From NCBI GenBank assembly GCA_050693875.1, contig JBOGWP010000205.1, positions 1 through 15,687 of the forward strand: a stretch of 15,687 bases of DNA. Direction: 5' to 3'. The stretch's first letter is position 1. Each line of letters opens with the position of its first letter. This DNA is from JBOGWP01 sp050693875. Lineage in GTDB: Bacteria; Actinomycetota; CADDZG01; JAHWKV01; JBOGWP01. A program made the translations under genes and the position numbers. Below, in pieces: positions 1 to 7,409 of the stretch. The notes under the pieces are model-generated. The model was not told the origin of the DNA, ran no database searches, and worked only from the letters and a program-made list of their open reading frames with translations.

Positions 1-129
1 TGGGGGTGGGAGCCGCCGCGGGTGCCCGCGACGGCGTGGGCCGACTGGGAACCCTCGCCACCGGAGGAACGCCGCCACTACCCATCCAGTCGCGCCGCTG
101 AACCGAACCTTCTTCGAGTACACGAGTAG
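1..129 (+). CDS. possible 3' end of an upstream gene (partial, uncertain)
   Basis: An open frame enters from the left edge and ends at a TAG at 127-129. It is rich in Trp, Pro and charged residues (it contains WADWEPSPPEERRHYP), and its first 26 codons nearly all end in G or C, as in the real genes here. I recognise no family. A second frame, open from base 3 to a TGA at about 100, has similar third-position GC, so the choice of frame is not secure. If it is real, its stop lies only 9 nt before the next gene. Confidence 0.22.
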   Translation, partial: WGWEPPRVPATAWADWEPSPPEERRHYPSSRAAEPNLLRVHE

Positions 130-138
130 GAGGTCGGA

Positions 139-570
139 ATGGAACGTGTCGGCACCACCAAGCTGGGGATCGCGAGGATCTACGCCCTGGTCTTCGGCAT
201 CGCCTACCTTTCGGTCGCAGTACTCGAGGTCGCCCTCGGCAACTCCGGCCTCAGGATCGGCGACACGCAGATCCTGAGGGTCACCGCGGCACAGAACGCG
301 ATCCATTGGGCGGTTGGGCTCGCCGTCCTGGGTTCGTTCTTCGCCGGTGAGATCGCGGCCAAGATGACTGCCCGTGTGGTCGGCATTGTCTTCGTTGCCG
401 TGACGGTACTCGGGTTCGTCGCTCGGGACTTCACCGGAACCCTGCTCGGCTTCGACGTTCCGCTGCCGTGGGCCTACAACGTCGTTCACCTGGCCACGGC
501 CGTCTTTGCCCTGTTCGCAGGCTTCGCTGCAGAACGAGGCTACCGGGGCCGGCCGCAGATGGCGGCATAA
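139..570 (+). CDS. DUF4383 family integral membrane protein
   Basis: A 143-residue protein with four predicted membrane helices at about residues 11-32, 53-70, 78-98 and 111-130. A short basic C-terminus (RGYRGRP) follows. The pattern RIYALVFGIAYLSVAVLE, then AIHWAVGL, then YNVVHLATAVFALFAG matches the actinobacterial DUF4383 family, whose function is unknown. The ATG start is well placed: AGGAGG lies 5 nt upstream. The gene stands alone, with a 117-bp gap before the convergent gene on its right. The family call is from memory of the pattern and is fairly secure. No function beyond 'membrane protein' can be claimed. Confidence 0.88.
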   Translation: MERVGTTKLGIARIYALVFGIAYLSVAVLEVALGNSGLRIGDTQILRVTAAQNAIHWAVGLAVLGSFFAGEIAAKMTARVVGIVFVAVTVLGFVARDFTGTLLGFDVPLPWAYNVVHLATAVFALFAGFAAERGYRGRPQMAA

Positions 571-687
571 CGCATCACCCTGCAGCATTCGCTTGATCGG
601 GGAGGTGCCCAACGCTCTTCACGGCGGGCCGAGAGCCGGGCTCGCCACCGAAGACCGGGGGCGCCTCTCCTCCTGCTGCTCGGAGCG

Positions 688-1269
688 CTATGCCGGGGGG
701 CGTTGCAGCGTGAAGAAGCCGATCGGTCGCCGGGCGCCGCCGAGGCGGAAGAAGATCTTGCCGAGGAGTAGGCCGTCGGAAACCTCCACGACCTGGTCGA
801 GCACCCGGCGAATGATGAATGAGGGGTTCGCCTCGAAATCGTAGTCGATGTTCAGCACGGTCACGTCGGGGTCTGCTGCGCCCGGGCCCACCGACGTGCG
901 AAAGGGGAACACGTCCAACCGGTCGCCCTCCTGGCCCAACGGGACATAAGACGGCCACAGCAGGCGCATCGGGGCCCGGGCGGTCGCGGTCAGGACGTTC
1001 AACCCGGTCGAGGCCGCGGCGTCGAAGCTCTTGCCCAGCCAGGGCATCCAGACGTCACCGAGCCGGTTCACCGACGCATCCGAGGGTCCCCAGATTGCCA
1101 GCGTGACGAGTCGTCCTGCATGAAAACCCGAAGGCGGCGGATCGGGGACGCGGCTCGCTCGGAAGATCTCGTCGAGCTCGGCTAGGGTGGCGGTCCGGTT
1201 GATCGAAGGCCTGAGGCGTCGCGAGAGGTCGGCGATCCTCTGGGCGGCATCGTCCAGCATCGTGCTCAT
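688..1269 (-). CDS. conserved protein of unknown function, 193 aa
   Basis: A soluble protein of 193 residues with no signal peptide and no membrane segment. The N-terminal 45 residues look helical. The middle (RLVTLAIWGPSD, then DVWMPWLGKSFD) and the C-terminal part (DVTVLNIDYDFEANP, then GLLLGKIFFRLGG, then PIGFFTLQ) look like the strands of a small beta-barrel. They recall lipocalin-like or GXWXG-type ligand-binding folds, but that is only an impression. The start is secure: ATG follows AAGGAGG by a good spacing (SD at about 1275-1281). It is transcribed divergently from the Rieske gene, with a 25-bp palindrome between them, so the two may share a regulator. I do not recognise a named family. 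Confidence 0.85.
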   Translation of the reverse strand: MSTMLDDAAQRIADLSRRLRPSINRTATLAELDEIFRASRVPDPPPSGFHAGRLVTLAIWGPSDASVNRLGDVWMPWLGKSFDAAASTGLNVLTATARAPMRLLWPSYVPLGQEGDRLDVFPFRTSVGPGAADPDVTVLNIDYDFEANPSFIIRRVLDQVVEVSDGLLLGKIFFRLGGARRPIGFFTLQRPPA

Positions 1270-1301
1270 GGCGGACCTCCTTCACGAGGAAAGGCAGGGT
1301 C

Positions 1302-1326
1302 ATTGTCGCACCGCCGGTGAGACAAT
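1302..1326. promoter_or_regulatory. 25-bp near-perfect palindrome between divergent genes (likely operator)
   Basis: The left arm ATTGTCGCACCG (1302-1313), a central C, and the right arm CGGTGAGACAAT (1315-1326) pair at 11 of 12 positions. The outer hexamer GACAAT reads as a weak -10 box on both strands. From there a transcript would reach the ATG at 1353 (+) and the SD/ATG at 1281-1267 (-) with short leaders. Size and symmetry fit a dimeric repressor site of TetR or GntR type. The palindrome is seen; its role is inferred. No regulator gene lies in the window. Confidence 0.6.
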
Positions 1327-1352
1327 ACGGGGGCGGCAACAACGGGGTGAAC

Positions 1353-3122
1353 ATGGCTGCGACGAGGGTGATGCCCCGCCTTGTGCGGGCGGCTCGAGCG
1401 TCGGATGTCGAGGCCGCCGGCGTCATGGTGGTGAACCTCGACGGGCAGAGCGTCGCGCTCTTCGCCCATAAGGGGCGCATCTACGCCGTCGACAACCGGT
1501 GCCCTCACATGGGGTTCCCGCTGCACCGCGGCAGCGTTGCCGACGGGATCCTGACGTGCCACTGGCACCACGCCCGGTTCGATCTGGCCACAGGCGGAAC
1601 CTTCGACCAATTCGCCGACGACCTGCCCTGCTACCGGGTCGAAGCACGCGACGGCGAGGTGTGGGTCGATCTCGCGCCCCGTGGGGATCCAACCGGATAT
1701 CACCTTCGCCGTCTGCGCGAGGGACTGGAGCACGAGATCCCCCTCGTCGTGGCGAAGGCGTCGATCGCACTGGCCGCGGCCGGGATGGATCCCGCCGAAC
1801 CCTTCCGGATCGGGCTCGACTTCGGCACTCGCTACCGGCGTGAGGGCTGGGGCATGGGGCTCACCATCCTCACCTGCCTCGCCAACCTGGTGCCGTTCCT
1901 CGACCCGGCCGACCGGCCCCGGGCGCACCTCCAGGGACTGGCGGCGACGGCGCGGGACGCCGGAGGCCGCGCCCCCCGATTCGCCATCGCCCCGCTCCCC
2001 GGCGCTGCCCCGGATCTCGCCACACTCACTCGCTGGTTCCGCCGCTTCGTCGAGGTCCGCGACGAGGAGGGGGCCGAGCGGTGCATCGTCACCGCGGTGC
2101 GAGCAGGAGCCGGCGACCGGGAGATGGCGGGAATGATCTTCGCCGCCGCGACCGATCACCGCTTCCTGTCCACCGGTCACGTGCTGGACTTCACCAACAA
2201 GGCCTTCGAGGCCCTCGATCGGGCGGGCTGGGAGCATGCCGAGGGGATCCTGGCATCGCTGGCGCCGGCGTACGCAGGGGCGAGCCGAAGCGAGGAGCTG
2301 AACTCATGGCGGCACCCCGTCGACCTGGTCGCGCTTCTGCAAGGCGCGTTCGATCGGCTCCCCGCCGCACTCGAGCAGGGGGCGCGACGCGACCCCTGGC
2401 CGATGGGGGCGGGACGACGCGAGCTCATCGGCGTCCTGCTCGGTGAGGATGCGGTCGCGATCGTCGACGCGCTGGTCGGCGCCCTCGCGGCCGGGTGTCC
2501 GCCGGAGCGGCTCGCCGGCATCGTCACGCACGCGGCGGCGTTGCGGATCGCCCGGTTCCCCGTGACGAACGAGTTCGGAGACTGGGATACCTCGCTGCAC
2601 ACGTATACGTTTGCCAACGCAGTCCATCAGGGGTTGTGCCGCGTCCACGCACCCGAACTTGTGCGCGGGCTGTTCGACGCCGCCGCCCGGGTGTATCTGG
2701 ATCGATTCCTCAACGTGCCGCCGGCCCGGCTTCCCGATGCCACCGAGCCCGATGAGGACGCCGACGCGATCCTCGCCGAGCTACCTGGCCTGCTCGACCG
2801 CCGCCACCAGGTCAACGCGGCGGGAACGTTGGTCGCCCGATACCTGGGGACGGGCGCGGAGCCGAAACGCCTCCTCGCCCGGCTGGGAACGATGCTGCTT
2901 CGCGAGGACCGCGACTTCCATACCATCCAAACGCTCGAGGCGTCGGTCCGACAATGGACGATCGCCATGGAAGAGGGCCGAGCAGAGGACGGCCTGCCGC
3001 TGCTCGTCGCCGCGGCGCGCTACCTGGCTGCGCACGCGCCCACGATGCGCTCCCAGGATCAGACCTACACGATCGCCCTGCGCCTCTCGCGTGGCGAGCG
3101 GCTCTACGAGGACGTCGACTAG
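1353..3122 (+). CDS. Rieske [2Fe-2S] protein with long helical C-terminal domain
   Basis: A 589-residue protein in two parts. Residues 8-108 form a Rieske domain of the soluble ferredoxin or dioxygenase type. The cluster ligands are C50-P-H52 and C69-H-W-H72, the standard CxH and CxxH pair, and the surrounding CPHMGFPL and CHWHHARFD are typical. Residues 115-589 are Ala/Leu-rich and look all-helical. They carry spaced histidines that could be metal or substrate ligands (TDHRFLSTGH 268-276, H321-P, TH393, FPVTNEFGDWDTSLH 402-416, H425, H486, H523). I do not recognise this part. No membrane segment is seen. An in-frame GTG at 1317 lies inside the palindrome, so ATG 1353 (or GTG 1347) is the likelier start; no strong SD marks either. 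It is probably an electron-transfer oxidoreductase or oxygenase of unknown substrate. Confidence 0.88.
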   Translation: MAATRVMPRLVRAARASDVEAAGVMVVNLDGQSVALFAHKGRIYAVDNRCPHMGFPLHRGSVADGILTCHWHHARFDLATGGTFDQFADDLPCYRVEARDGEVWVDLAPRGDPTGYHLRRLREGLEHEIPLVVAKASIALAAAGMDPAEPFRIGLDFGTRYRREGWGMGLTILTCLANLVPFLDPADRPRAHLQGLAATARDAGGRAPRFAIAPLPGAAPDLATLTRWFRRFVEVRDEEGAERCIVTAVRAGAGDREMAGMIFAAATDHRFLSTGHVLDFTNKAFEALDRAGWEHAEGILASLAPAYAGASRSEELNSWRHPVDLVALLQGAFDRLPAALEQGARRDPWPMGAGRRELIGVLLGEDAVAIVDALVGALAAGCPPERLAGIVTHAAALRIARFPVTNEFGDWDTSLHTYTFANAVHQGLCRVHAPELVRGLFDAAARVYLDRFLNVPPARLPDATEPDEDADAILAELPGLLDRRHQVNAAGTLVARYLGTGAEPKRLLARLGTMLLREDRDFHTIQTLEASVRQWTIAMEEGRAEDGLPLLVAAARYLAAHAPTMRSQDQTYTIALRLSRGERLYEDVD

Positions 3123-3260
3123 CGCCCGTCGCTGCTTGGCGAGGCTTGACCCGCGGGGCGCCTGGCGTCCGCTCTGCTGGTTCGCAGCCGCGGCGGCCGG
3201 GCGAGGCGTCGGGGGCCGGATGGCAGCCCGAGCCCGACGAGCCGACGAGGAGCTCTGGGT

Positions 3261-4268
3261 CTACCCCTCGAACGCCGGCATCGCTCGGGTAACGATCCCT
3301 TCGCGGACATACCAGGCCACCGTTCGCCGCAGGGTCTCCCCGAGCGAGCGGTAGTGCAGCCCGAGCTCCCGCTCCGCGCGAAGGCCGTCGTAGCGATGCC
3401 CGTGCAGGATGGTCCGTACCGATTCCCGGCAGAGGTGCGTGCTCCGGCCAGTGATCCGCGCCCCCGCCTCGGCGACGGTTGCGGCCGCGAGCGCGAGCCG
3501 GGGCGGGAGCATGCGCGGTCCGCCGACGAGACCGGTGAGCCGGCCGAGGAGCTCGAGCGCCTCGCCCACGGTGACGCTGGCCCCACTGAGCACGTACCGT
3601 TGCCCCGGCCGCCCATGCTCCTCGGCGAGAAGGTGCCCGTCGGCGCAGTCGTCGATGTCCACGACCGAGATCCTCGAGTCGACGGCCACCTTGAGCGTGC
3701 CGTTCAGGTATTCGATCAGCAGCCGCGCCGAACCGGTCGCCCGGCCCGGGCCCTGCACCGACGAAGGGTTGACCGAGACCACCTCCATGCCGGCCTTGCC
3801 GCCCTCTGCGAACACGGCGAGCTCGCCCTCGTACTTCGATCGCTCGTACGCCGAGAGGAACCACCCGCGATGCGGCGAGACCTCGCTCCCCACGCTCCCG
3901 GGCGGTTCGCCCAGCGTTGCCGCCGACGACGTCAGCACGAGCCGGCGAACTCCGGCGGCGGCCGCTCCGATGACGACGCTGAGGGCGCCGTCGACGTTGA
4001 CCCGGAAGAGCGGGGAGGGATCCCGGAGGCAGAACGAGTTGAGGCCGGCAACGTGATAAACAACCTCACAGCCACGCATCGCGTCGATCAGGCGCTCCCG
4101 GTCGAACAGATCTCCCCGCACCGGCTCGGCCCCCCGGGCCGAGAGCATCGCGTCGCCGTGCTCGCTCCTGCTGAGCGCGACCACCCGTCGCCCCTGCGCC
4201 ACGAGACGGCCCACGATCGGCCCGCCGACGAGACCCGTCCCGCCGGTCACGAAGACCGGACCCGTCAC
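3261..4268 (-). CDS. NAD-dependent epimerase/dehydratase (extended SDR family)
   Basis: A 335-residue extended short-chain dehydrogenase/reductase. Residues 5-15 hold the nucleotide-binding TGGTGLVG. D53 sits in RGDLFD, the family's DxxD-like spot. The catalytic set is S114/S115 plus Y141-x3-K145 (YERSK), and NPSSVQGPG (168-175) is the usual post-catalytic motif. It resembles the hopanoid-associated HpnA-type and dihydroflavonol-4-reductase-like sugar-nucleotide or sterol dehydrogenases, so the exact substrate is open. The GTG start overlaps the pgsA stop in a GTGA, which implies translational coupling. The frame stays open far upstream of this GTG, but that stretch is the antisense shadow of other genes. 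Its pairing with a phospholipid synthase hints at a lipid or envelope substrate (inference). Confidence 0.93.
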   Translation of the reverse strand: MTGPVFVTGGTGLVGGPIVGRLVAQGRRVVALSRSEHGDAMLSARGAEPVRGDLFDRERLIDAMRGCEVVYHVAGLNSFCLRDPSPLFRVNVDGALSVVIGAAAAGVRRLVLTSSAATLGEPPGSVGSEVSPHRGWFLSAYERSKYEGELAVFAEGGKAGMEVVSVNPSSVQGPGRATGSARLLIEYLNGTLKVAVDSRISVVDIDDCADGHLLAEEHGRPGQRYVLSGASVTVGEALELLGRLTGLVGGPRMLPPRLALAAATVAEAGARITGRSTHLCRESVRTILHGHRYDGLRAERELGLHYRSLGETLRRTVAWYVREGIVTRAMPAFEG

Positions 4269-4834
4269 GATCGGTGGCGCGGCGAGGACGAGAGCACCGA
4301 AGCGAAGCGGACCAGGTATTCGACCGCCGACAGGACGGTGACGACCGCGGCGACGAGCATCACCCACTCGTCGAGGAGGAGGGGCCCGACACGGAGCGGC
4401 GGACGCAGCAGCGCCAGCAGGATGGCGAGGGCCTGGACGTTGAACTTCGCCTTGCCCCAGATCGACGGCGTCATCACCGATCCGTCGGTGGCGACCACTC
4501 CTCGCAGCCCCATGATCACGAACTCGCGGCCGACGATGATCACCGCCACCCACGGCGAGGCGCGCTCGACCGCGACCAGCGCGATCAGGGTCCCCGAGAC
4601 GAGCAGTTTGTCCGCGGTGGTGTCGAGGAACGAGCCGAGGTTCGTCGTCAGACTCCAGCGCCGTGCCAGATATCCGTCGAGGAAGTCCGTGACCGAGGCG
4701 ACCGCGAAGGTGATCGCCGCGGCGTTGAACGCAGGACGCGAGCGCGGCCCGGCGAGGATCAGAACCATCACCACGGGGACCAGCACGATCCGCAGCGACG
4801 TCAGGCGGGTCAGACGAGCGGGATCTCGGGCCAT
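4265..4834 (-). CDS. pgsA: CDP-alcohol phosphatidyltransferase, probably phosphatidylglycerophosphate synthase
   Basis: A 189-residue multi-pass membrane enzyme. It carries the complete CDP-alcohol phosphotransferase signature: D50-x2-D53-G54-x2-A57-R58-x8-G67-x3-D71-x3-D75. Hydrophobic helices lie at about 13-30, 36-50, 76-90, 97-112, 135-148 and 155-175. Family members join a CDP-diacylglycerol to an alcohol with loss of CMP. Length, the TSLRIVLVPVV N-terminus and the VGREFVIMGLRG stretch fit PgsA (glycerol-3-phosphate acceptor) better than phosphatidylinositol phosphate or cardiolipin synthase, though specificity is not proven. The TGA overlaps the GTG of the downstream epimerase by four bases. 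The ATG has a TAGGAT box 11 nt upstream and only a weak, distant SD-like AGGATGA. Confidence 0.93.
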   Translation of the reverse strand: MARDPARLTRLTSLRIVLVPVVMVLILAGPRSRPAFNAAAITFAVASVTDFLDGYLARRWSLTTNLGSFLDTTADKLLVSGTLIALVAVERASPWVAVIIVGREFVIMGLRGVVATDGSVMTPSIWGKAKFNVQALAILLALLRPPLRVGPLLLDEWVMLVAAVVTVLSAVEYLVRFASVLSSSPRHRS

Positions 4835-4905
4835 GCGAATGGATCATCCTAGTTCGCGCGTCGGCACCGTTCGCGCCGGTCCCTGGGGCGGGGTAGGTTG
4901 TGTCT

Positions 4906-5166
4906 GTGAGCGTCGAGCAGCCGAGAGCCCCGGAGGACCTCAGCGACGAGGAGCGCGGGCGTCTCCGCCTTGGCCACCACCGGCTGCGCAAGGCGTCGCA
5001 GGATCTCGAGGGGATCACTGCGCCGACGCCCCTTCGAGGCCGCTGGCAGCCGGCCACGGCGCCGCCCGAGGCGGTCGAGGCCGCGATCGCGGAGCTCGAG
5101 GCGGCCTACGAGGCGCTTCGGCGGCTCTACGAGACCATGGTCGGGCGGGGGGAGGCCGAGCCATGA
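4906..5166 (+). CDS. small protein of unknown function upstream of sseA
   Basis: An 86-residue, highly charged soluble protein. The N-terminal half is rich in Asp, Glu and Arg (PEDLSDEERGRLRLGHHRLRK). Residues about 53-80 (PPEAVEAAIAELEAAYEALRR) form a clear amphipathic helix, likely a coiled coil. I do not recognise a family. GTG 4906 is preferred because TAGGTT (4894-4899) ends 6 nt before it and no SD is present, the arrangement of a leaderless transcript. GTG 4900 would add two residues. Its TGA overlaps the sseA ATG in ATGA, so the two are almost certainly one operon and this protein may assist or follow the sulfurtransferase. Confidence 0.78.
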   Translation: MSVEQPRAPEDLSDEERGRLRLGHHRLRKASQDLEGITAPTPLRGRWQPATAPPEAVEAAIAELEAAYEALRRLYETMVGRGEAEP

Positions 5167-6005
5167 ACGACTCGACGACGATGCCGCGCCCCATTGTGAG
5201 CGCGGACTGGCTGCTCGCCCGTCTCGGCGACCCGGGGATCCGCATCATCGACATCCGCTGGCAGCTCGGCGGGCCCCCCGGGTTCGAGGCGTATGTGGCC
5301 GGGCACATCCCCGGAGCGGTCTTCGTCGACCTCCCACAGGACCTCGCCGCCCCGACCGGCCCCGGGCGCCATCCCCTCCCGTCGGCCGAGCAGCTGACCG
5401 AGGTGATGCGCCGGGTCGGGGTCGGCAACGAGACCGACGTGATCGTCTACGACGACGCCGGGGGATCGAACGCCGCGCGGCTGTGGTGGCTGCTGCGGTG
5501 GCTCGGACACGAACGCGTGGCCGTGCTCGACGGCGGCGTCTCTTCCTGGGGGGGACCACTCGAGCACGGCCCTCCGCCGCCGCCTCCGCAGGGCGACTTC
5601 TCGCCGCGGGACCCTGAGACGGCCTGGGTGGTCGAGCTCGACGAGGTGGCCGCACGCCAGCCGAACATCGTGCTCCTCGACGCCCGCCATCCCGCGCGGT
5701 ACGCCGGGATCAGCGAGCCGGTCGACCCGCGAGCCGGACACATACCCGGTGCCCGCAGTGCCTTCTGGGAGGAGAACCTCGACGCTTCGGGCCGGTTCCT
5801 CAGCCCAGCGAAGCTGCGTGCCCGCTTCCGATTTCTCGGCCTCGAGACCGGTTCCGACGCGATCGTCTACTGCGGGTCCGGCGTGACCTCATGCCACCTC
5901 CTGCTTGCGCTCGAGCATGCAGGGATGCCCGGCGCTCGGCTCTACGCCGGGTCTTGGAGCGACTGGTGCTCGCGGCCGGACGCACCCGTCGCGACAGACG
6001 CCTGA
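5163..6005 (+). CDS. sseA: thiosulfate/3-mercaptopyruvate sulfurtransferase (two rhodanese domains)
   Basis: A 280-residue cytoplasmic protein with tandem rhodanese domains. The N-terminal one (about 10-135) has AGHIPGAVFVDL and VIVYDDAGG but no cysteine at the loop, so it is catalytically silent, as is usual. The C-terminal one (about 155-275) has LLDARHPARYAG, AGHIPGARSAFW and the active-site loop C237-G-S-G-V-T. CGSGVT is the form associated with 3-mercaptopyruvate sulfurtransferases rather than classical rhodanese (CRKGVT), but actinobacterial members may use either donor. The enzyme moves sulfane sulfur to thiophilic acceptors. A run of six prolines (137-142) marks the linker. It is translationally coupled to the small upstream gene. 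Its 3' end overlaps the convergent MogA-XdhC gene by 64 nt. Confidence 0.95.
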   Translation: MNDSTTMPRPIVSADWLLARLGDPGIRIIDIRWQLGGPPGFEAYVAGHIPGAVFVDLPQDLAAPTGPGRHPLPSAEQLTEVMRRVGVGNETDVIVYDDAGGSNAARLWWLLRWLGHERVAVLDGGVSSWGGPLEHGPPPPPPQGDFSPRDPETAWVVELDEVAARQPNIVLLDARHPARYAGISEPVDPRAGHIPGARSAFWEENLDASGRFLSPAKLRARFRFLGLETGSDAIVYCGSGVTSCHLLLALEHAGMPGARLYAGSWSDWCSRPDAPVATDA

Positions 6006-7324
6006 CCGCGGGCATCGAGCCACCCGCCACTCCGCCCGCGGGCCTGGGCGAGCAAGCCTGACAGGATCGACAGGGCGATCTCGGCAGGAGTCCTCGCTCC
6101 GAGATCGAGTCCGACGGGCGTCTGGATGCGAGCGACGGCGGACTCGGGAACCCCCAGGGCGGCGATTGCCTCGATCGGTGGGCCGGCATGGCGGGCGCTT
6201 CCCATCAGCCCGACGAAGCCGGCGCCGCCGGTGATCAGCTCGGCCAGGTGCTCCGCCACCATGGGGGCGTCGTGATCGGTGTGCACCACGTCCGAGGGCG
6301 TGTCGCCCGCGAGCTCCCCAGGTGAGGCGGCCACGACCCTCGCGGCCGCGCGGTGCTCCGGCGTCACGCGCTCGGGCCGCGGCTCGATGAGGACCGGGTC
6401 GTACCCCAGAGGGCGTGCCCACCGCAGAACCCAGAGGGCAACCGGCGTGGCCCCCAGCACCACGAGACGCCGGGGTCGCAGGTACGGCTCGAGATAGACG
6501 TCGACCGACCCCGTCTCGTGCTCGTAGGTCCGCAGAACCGATGCACCGGATGCGAGCACTGGCGCGGCGTCTGCGGCGGCCAGCTCGTCGAACTCGGCGC
6601 ATCCGAGCGTCCCGGCAACCAGTCGGCCGTCGGCAAGGAGCAGCTTGCGCCCGGGACCACCCGGTGGGGCGCCCCGGGCCGACACGGCGGTCGCAAGGAC
6701 GACTTGCTCGCCCCGCCGCAACCGTTCGGCAAGCTCGGCGGCGACGTCCGTCGCGGCGGGCTGCGTACCATGCGGTTCGATGGGCGGGTGCCGCTGCTGC
6801 TGCCCGCCCGCCTCGGGCTCGTGCCGCGTGTCGCCGCCGAGGAGGCGTACCGCATGCGGCAGCACGTCGAGCACGGCCTCGAGGCTCTCCACGGCGCCGA
6901 GCCGGCTCCCCGGCAGATTGAGGACGAGCGTCGAGCCGAAGCTGCCGGCCACCCCGCGCGAGAGCGACGCCATCGGCGTCTGCTCGCGTCCCGCCGCCCG
7001 CATCGCCTCGGCAAGACCGGGTGCCTCGCGCTCGATCACGGCCTTCGTGGCCTCCGGTGTGAGATCTCGAGGCCCGAATCCGGTCCCGCCGGTGCTCACG
7101 ACGAGGCGCGCCGTCTCCGCCAGGTCTCGCAGGCTCGACGCGATCGCGTCCGTCTCGTCTGGGACGACCTGCCGGCGCACGACCTCGAAGCCTGCGCGCT
7201 CGAGCAGGTCGGCGACCGCGGGCCCGGCTTCGTCGGTGCGGGTTCCGTGAACGACGCCGTCGCTCACCGTCAGCACCGCAGCCGCAATCCCGCTGCCCGC
7301 CGGCGGCATCCGCTTGAGGCTCAC
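5942..7324 (-). CDS. fusion of MogA/MoaB-type molybdopterin-binding domain and XdhC/CoxI domain
   Basis: A 460-residue fusion. Residues 12-165 are a MogA/MoaB domain: VLTVSDGVVHGTRTDEAGP, the molybdopterin-binding STGGTGFGPRDLTPEAT (77-93) and LNLPGS (135-140). Such domains bind or adenylylate molybdopterin. Residues 166-190 are a low-complexity linker. Residues 192-425 are XdhC/CoxI-like: GRKLLLADGRLVAGTLG, the Rossmann start RLVVLGATPVALWVLRWARPLGYDPVLIEPR (286-316), and the C-terminal GFVGLMGSARH and PVGLDLGARTPAEIALSIL. XdhC proteins bind Moco and promote its sulfuration and insertion into xanthine- or CO-dehydrogenase-type enzymes. One chain may therefore carry Moco from completion to delivery (inference). 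GTG 7324 was chosen because TAGTGT ends 7 nt upstream and no SD exists; ATG 7309 is the alternative. No Moco enzyme lies in the window. Confidence 0.93.
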   Translation of the reverse strand: MSLKRMPPAGSGIAAAVLTVSDGVVHGTRTDEAGPAVADLLERAGFEVVRRQVVPDETDAIASSLRDLAETARLVVSTGGTGFGPRDLTPEATKAVIEREAPGLAEAMRAAGREQTPMASLSRGVAGSFGSTLVLNLPGSRLGAVESLEAVLDVLPHAVRLLGGDTRHEPEAGGQQQRHPPIEPHGTQPAATDVAAELAERLRRGEQVVLATAVSARGAPPGGPGRKLLLADGRLVAGTLGCAEFDELAAADAAPVLASGASVLRTYEHETGSVDVYLEPYLRPRRLVVLGATPVALWVLRWARPLGYDPVLIEPRPERVTPEHRAAARVVAASPGELAGDTPSDVVHTDHDAPMVAEHLAELITGGAGFVGLMGSARHAGPPIEAIAALGVPESAVARIQTPVGLDLGARTPAEIALSILSGLLAQARGRSGGWLDARGQASVATGASGREHQSLQDPA

Positions 7325-7409
7325 GCGCCGAACACTACCCGAGGCTGGAAGCGGGGGCCCCACCCCGAATCCGACCGAATCCGATGGAGGCCCGGCTGCC
7401 GAATCGTCT

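Noticed and set aside
1317..1352. Upstream GTG (1317) as the start of the Rieske gene
   Set aside because: It lies inside the 25-bp palindrome, has no ribosome site, and would add a low-complexity QYGGGNNG leader not expected before a Rieske fold.
3354..6005. Very long plus-strand open frame (883 codons)
   Set aside because: Only its last 280 codons (from 5163) are sseA. The rest is the antisense shadow of pgsA and the epimerase, with Arg/Pro/His-rich low-complexity translation and no motifs.
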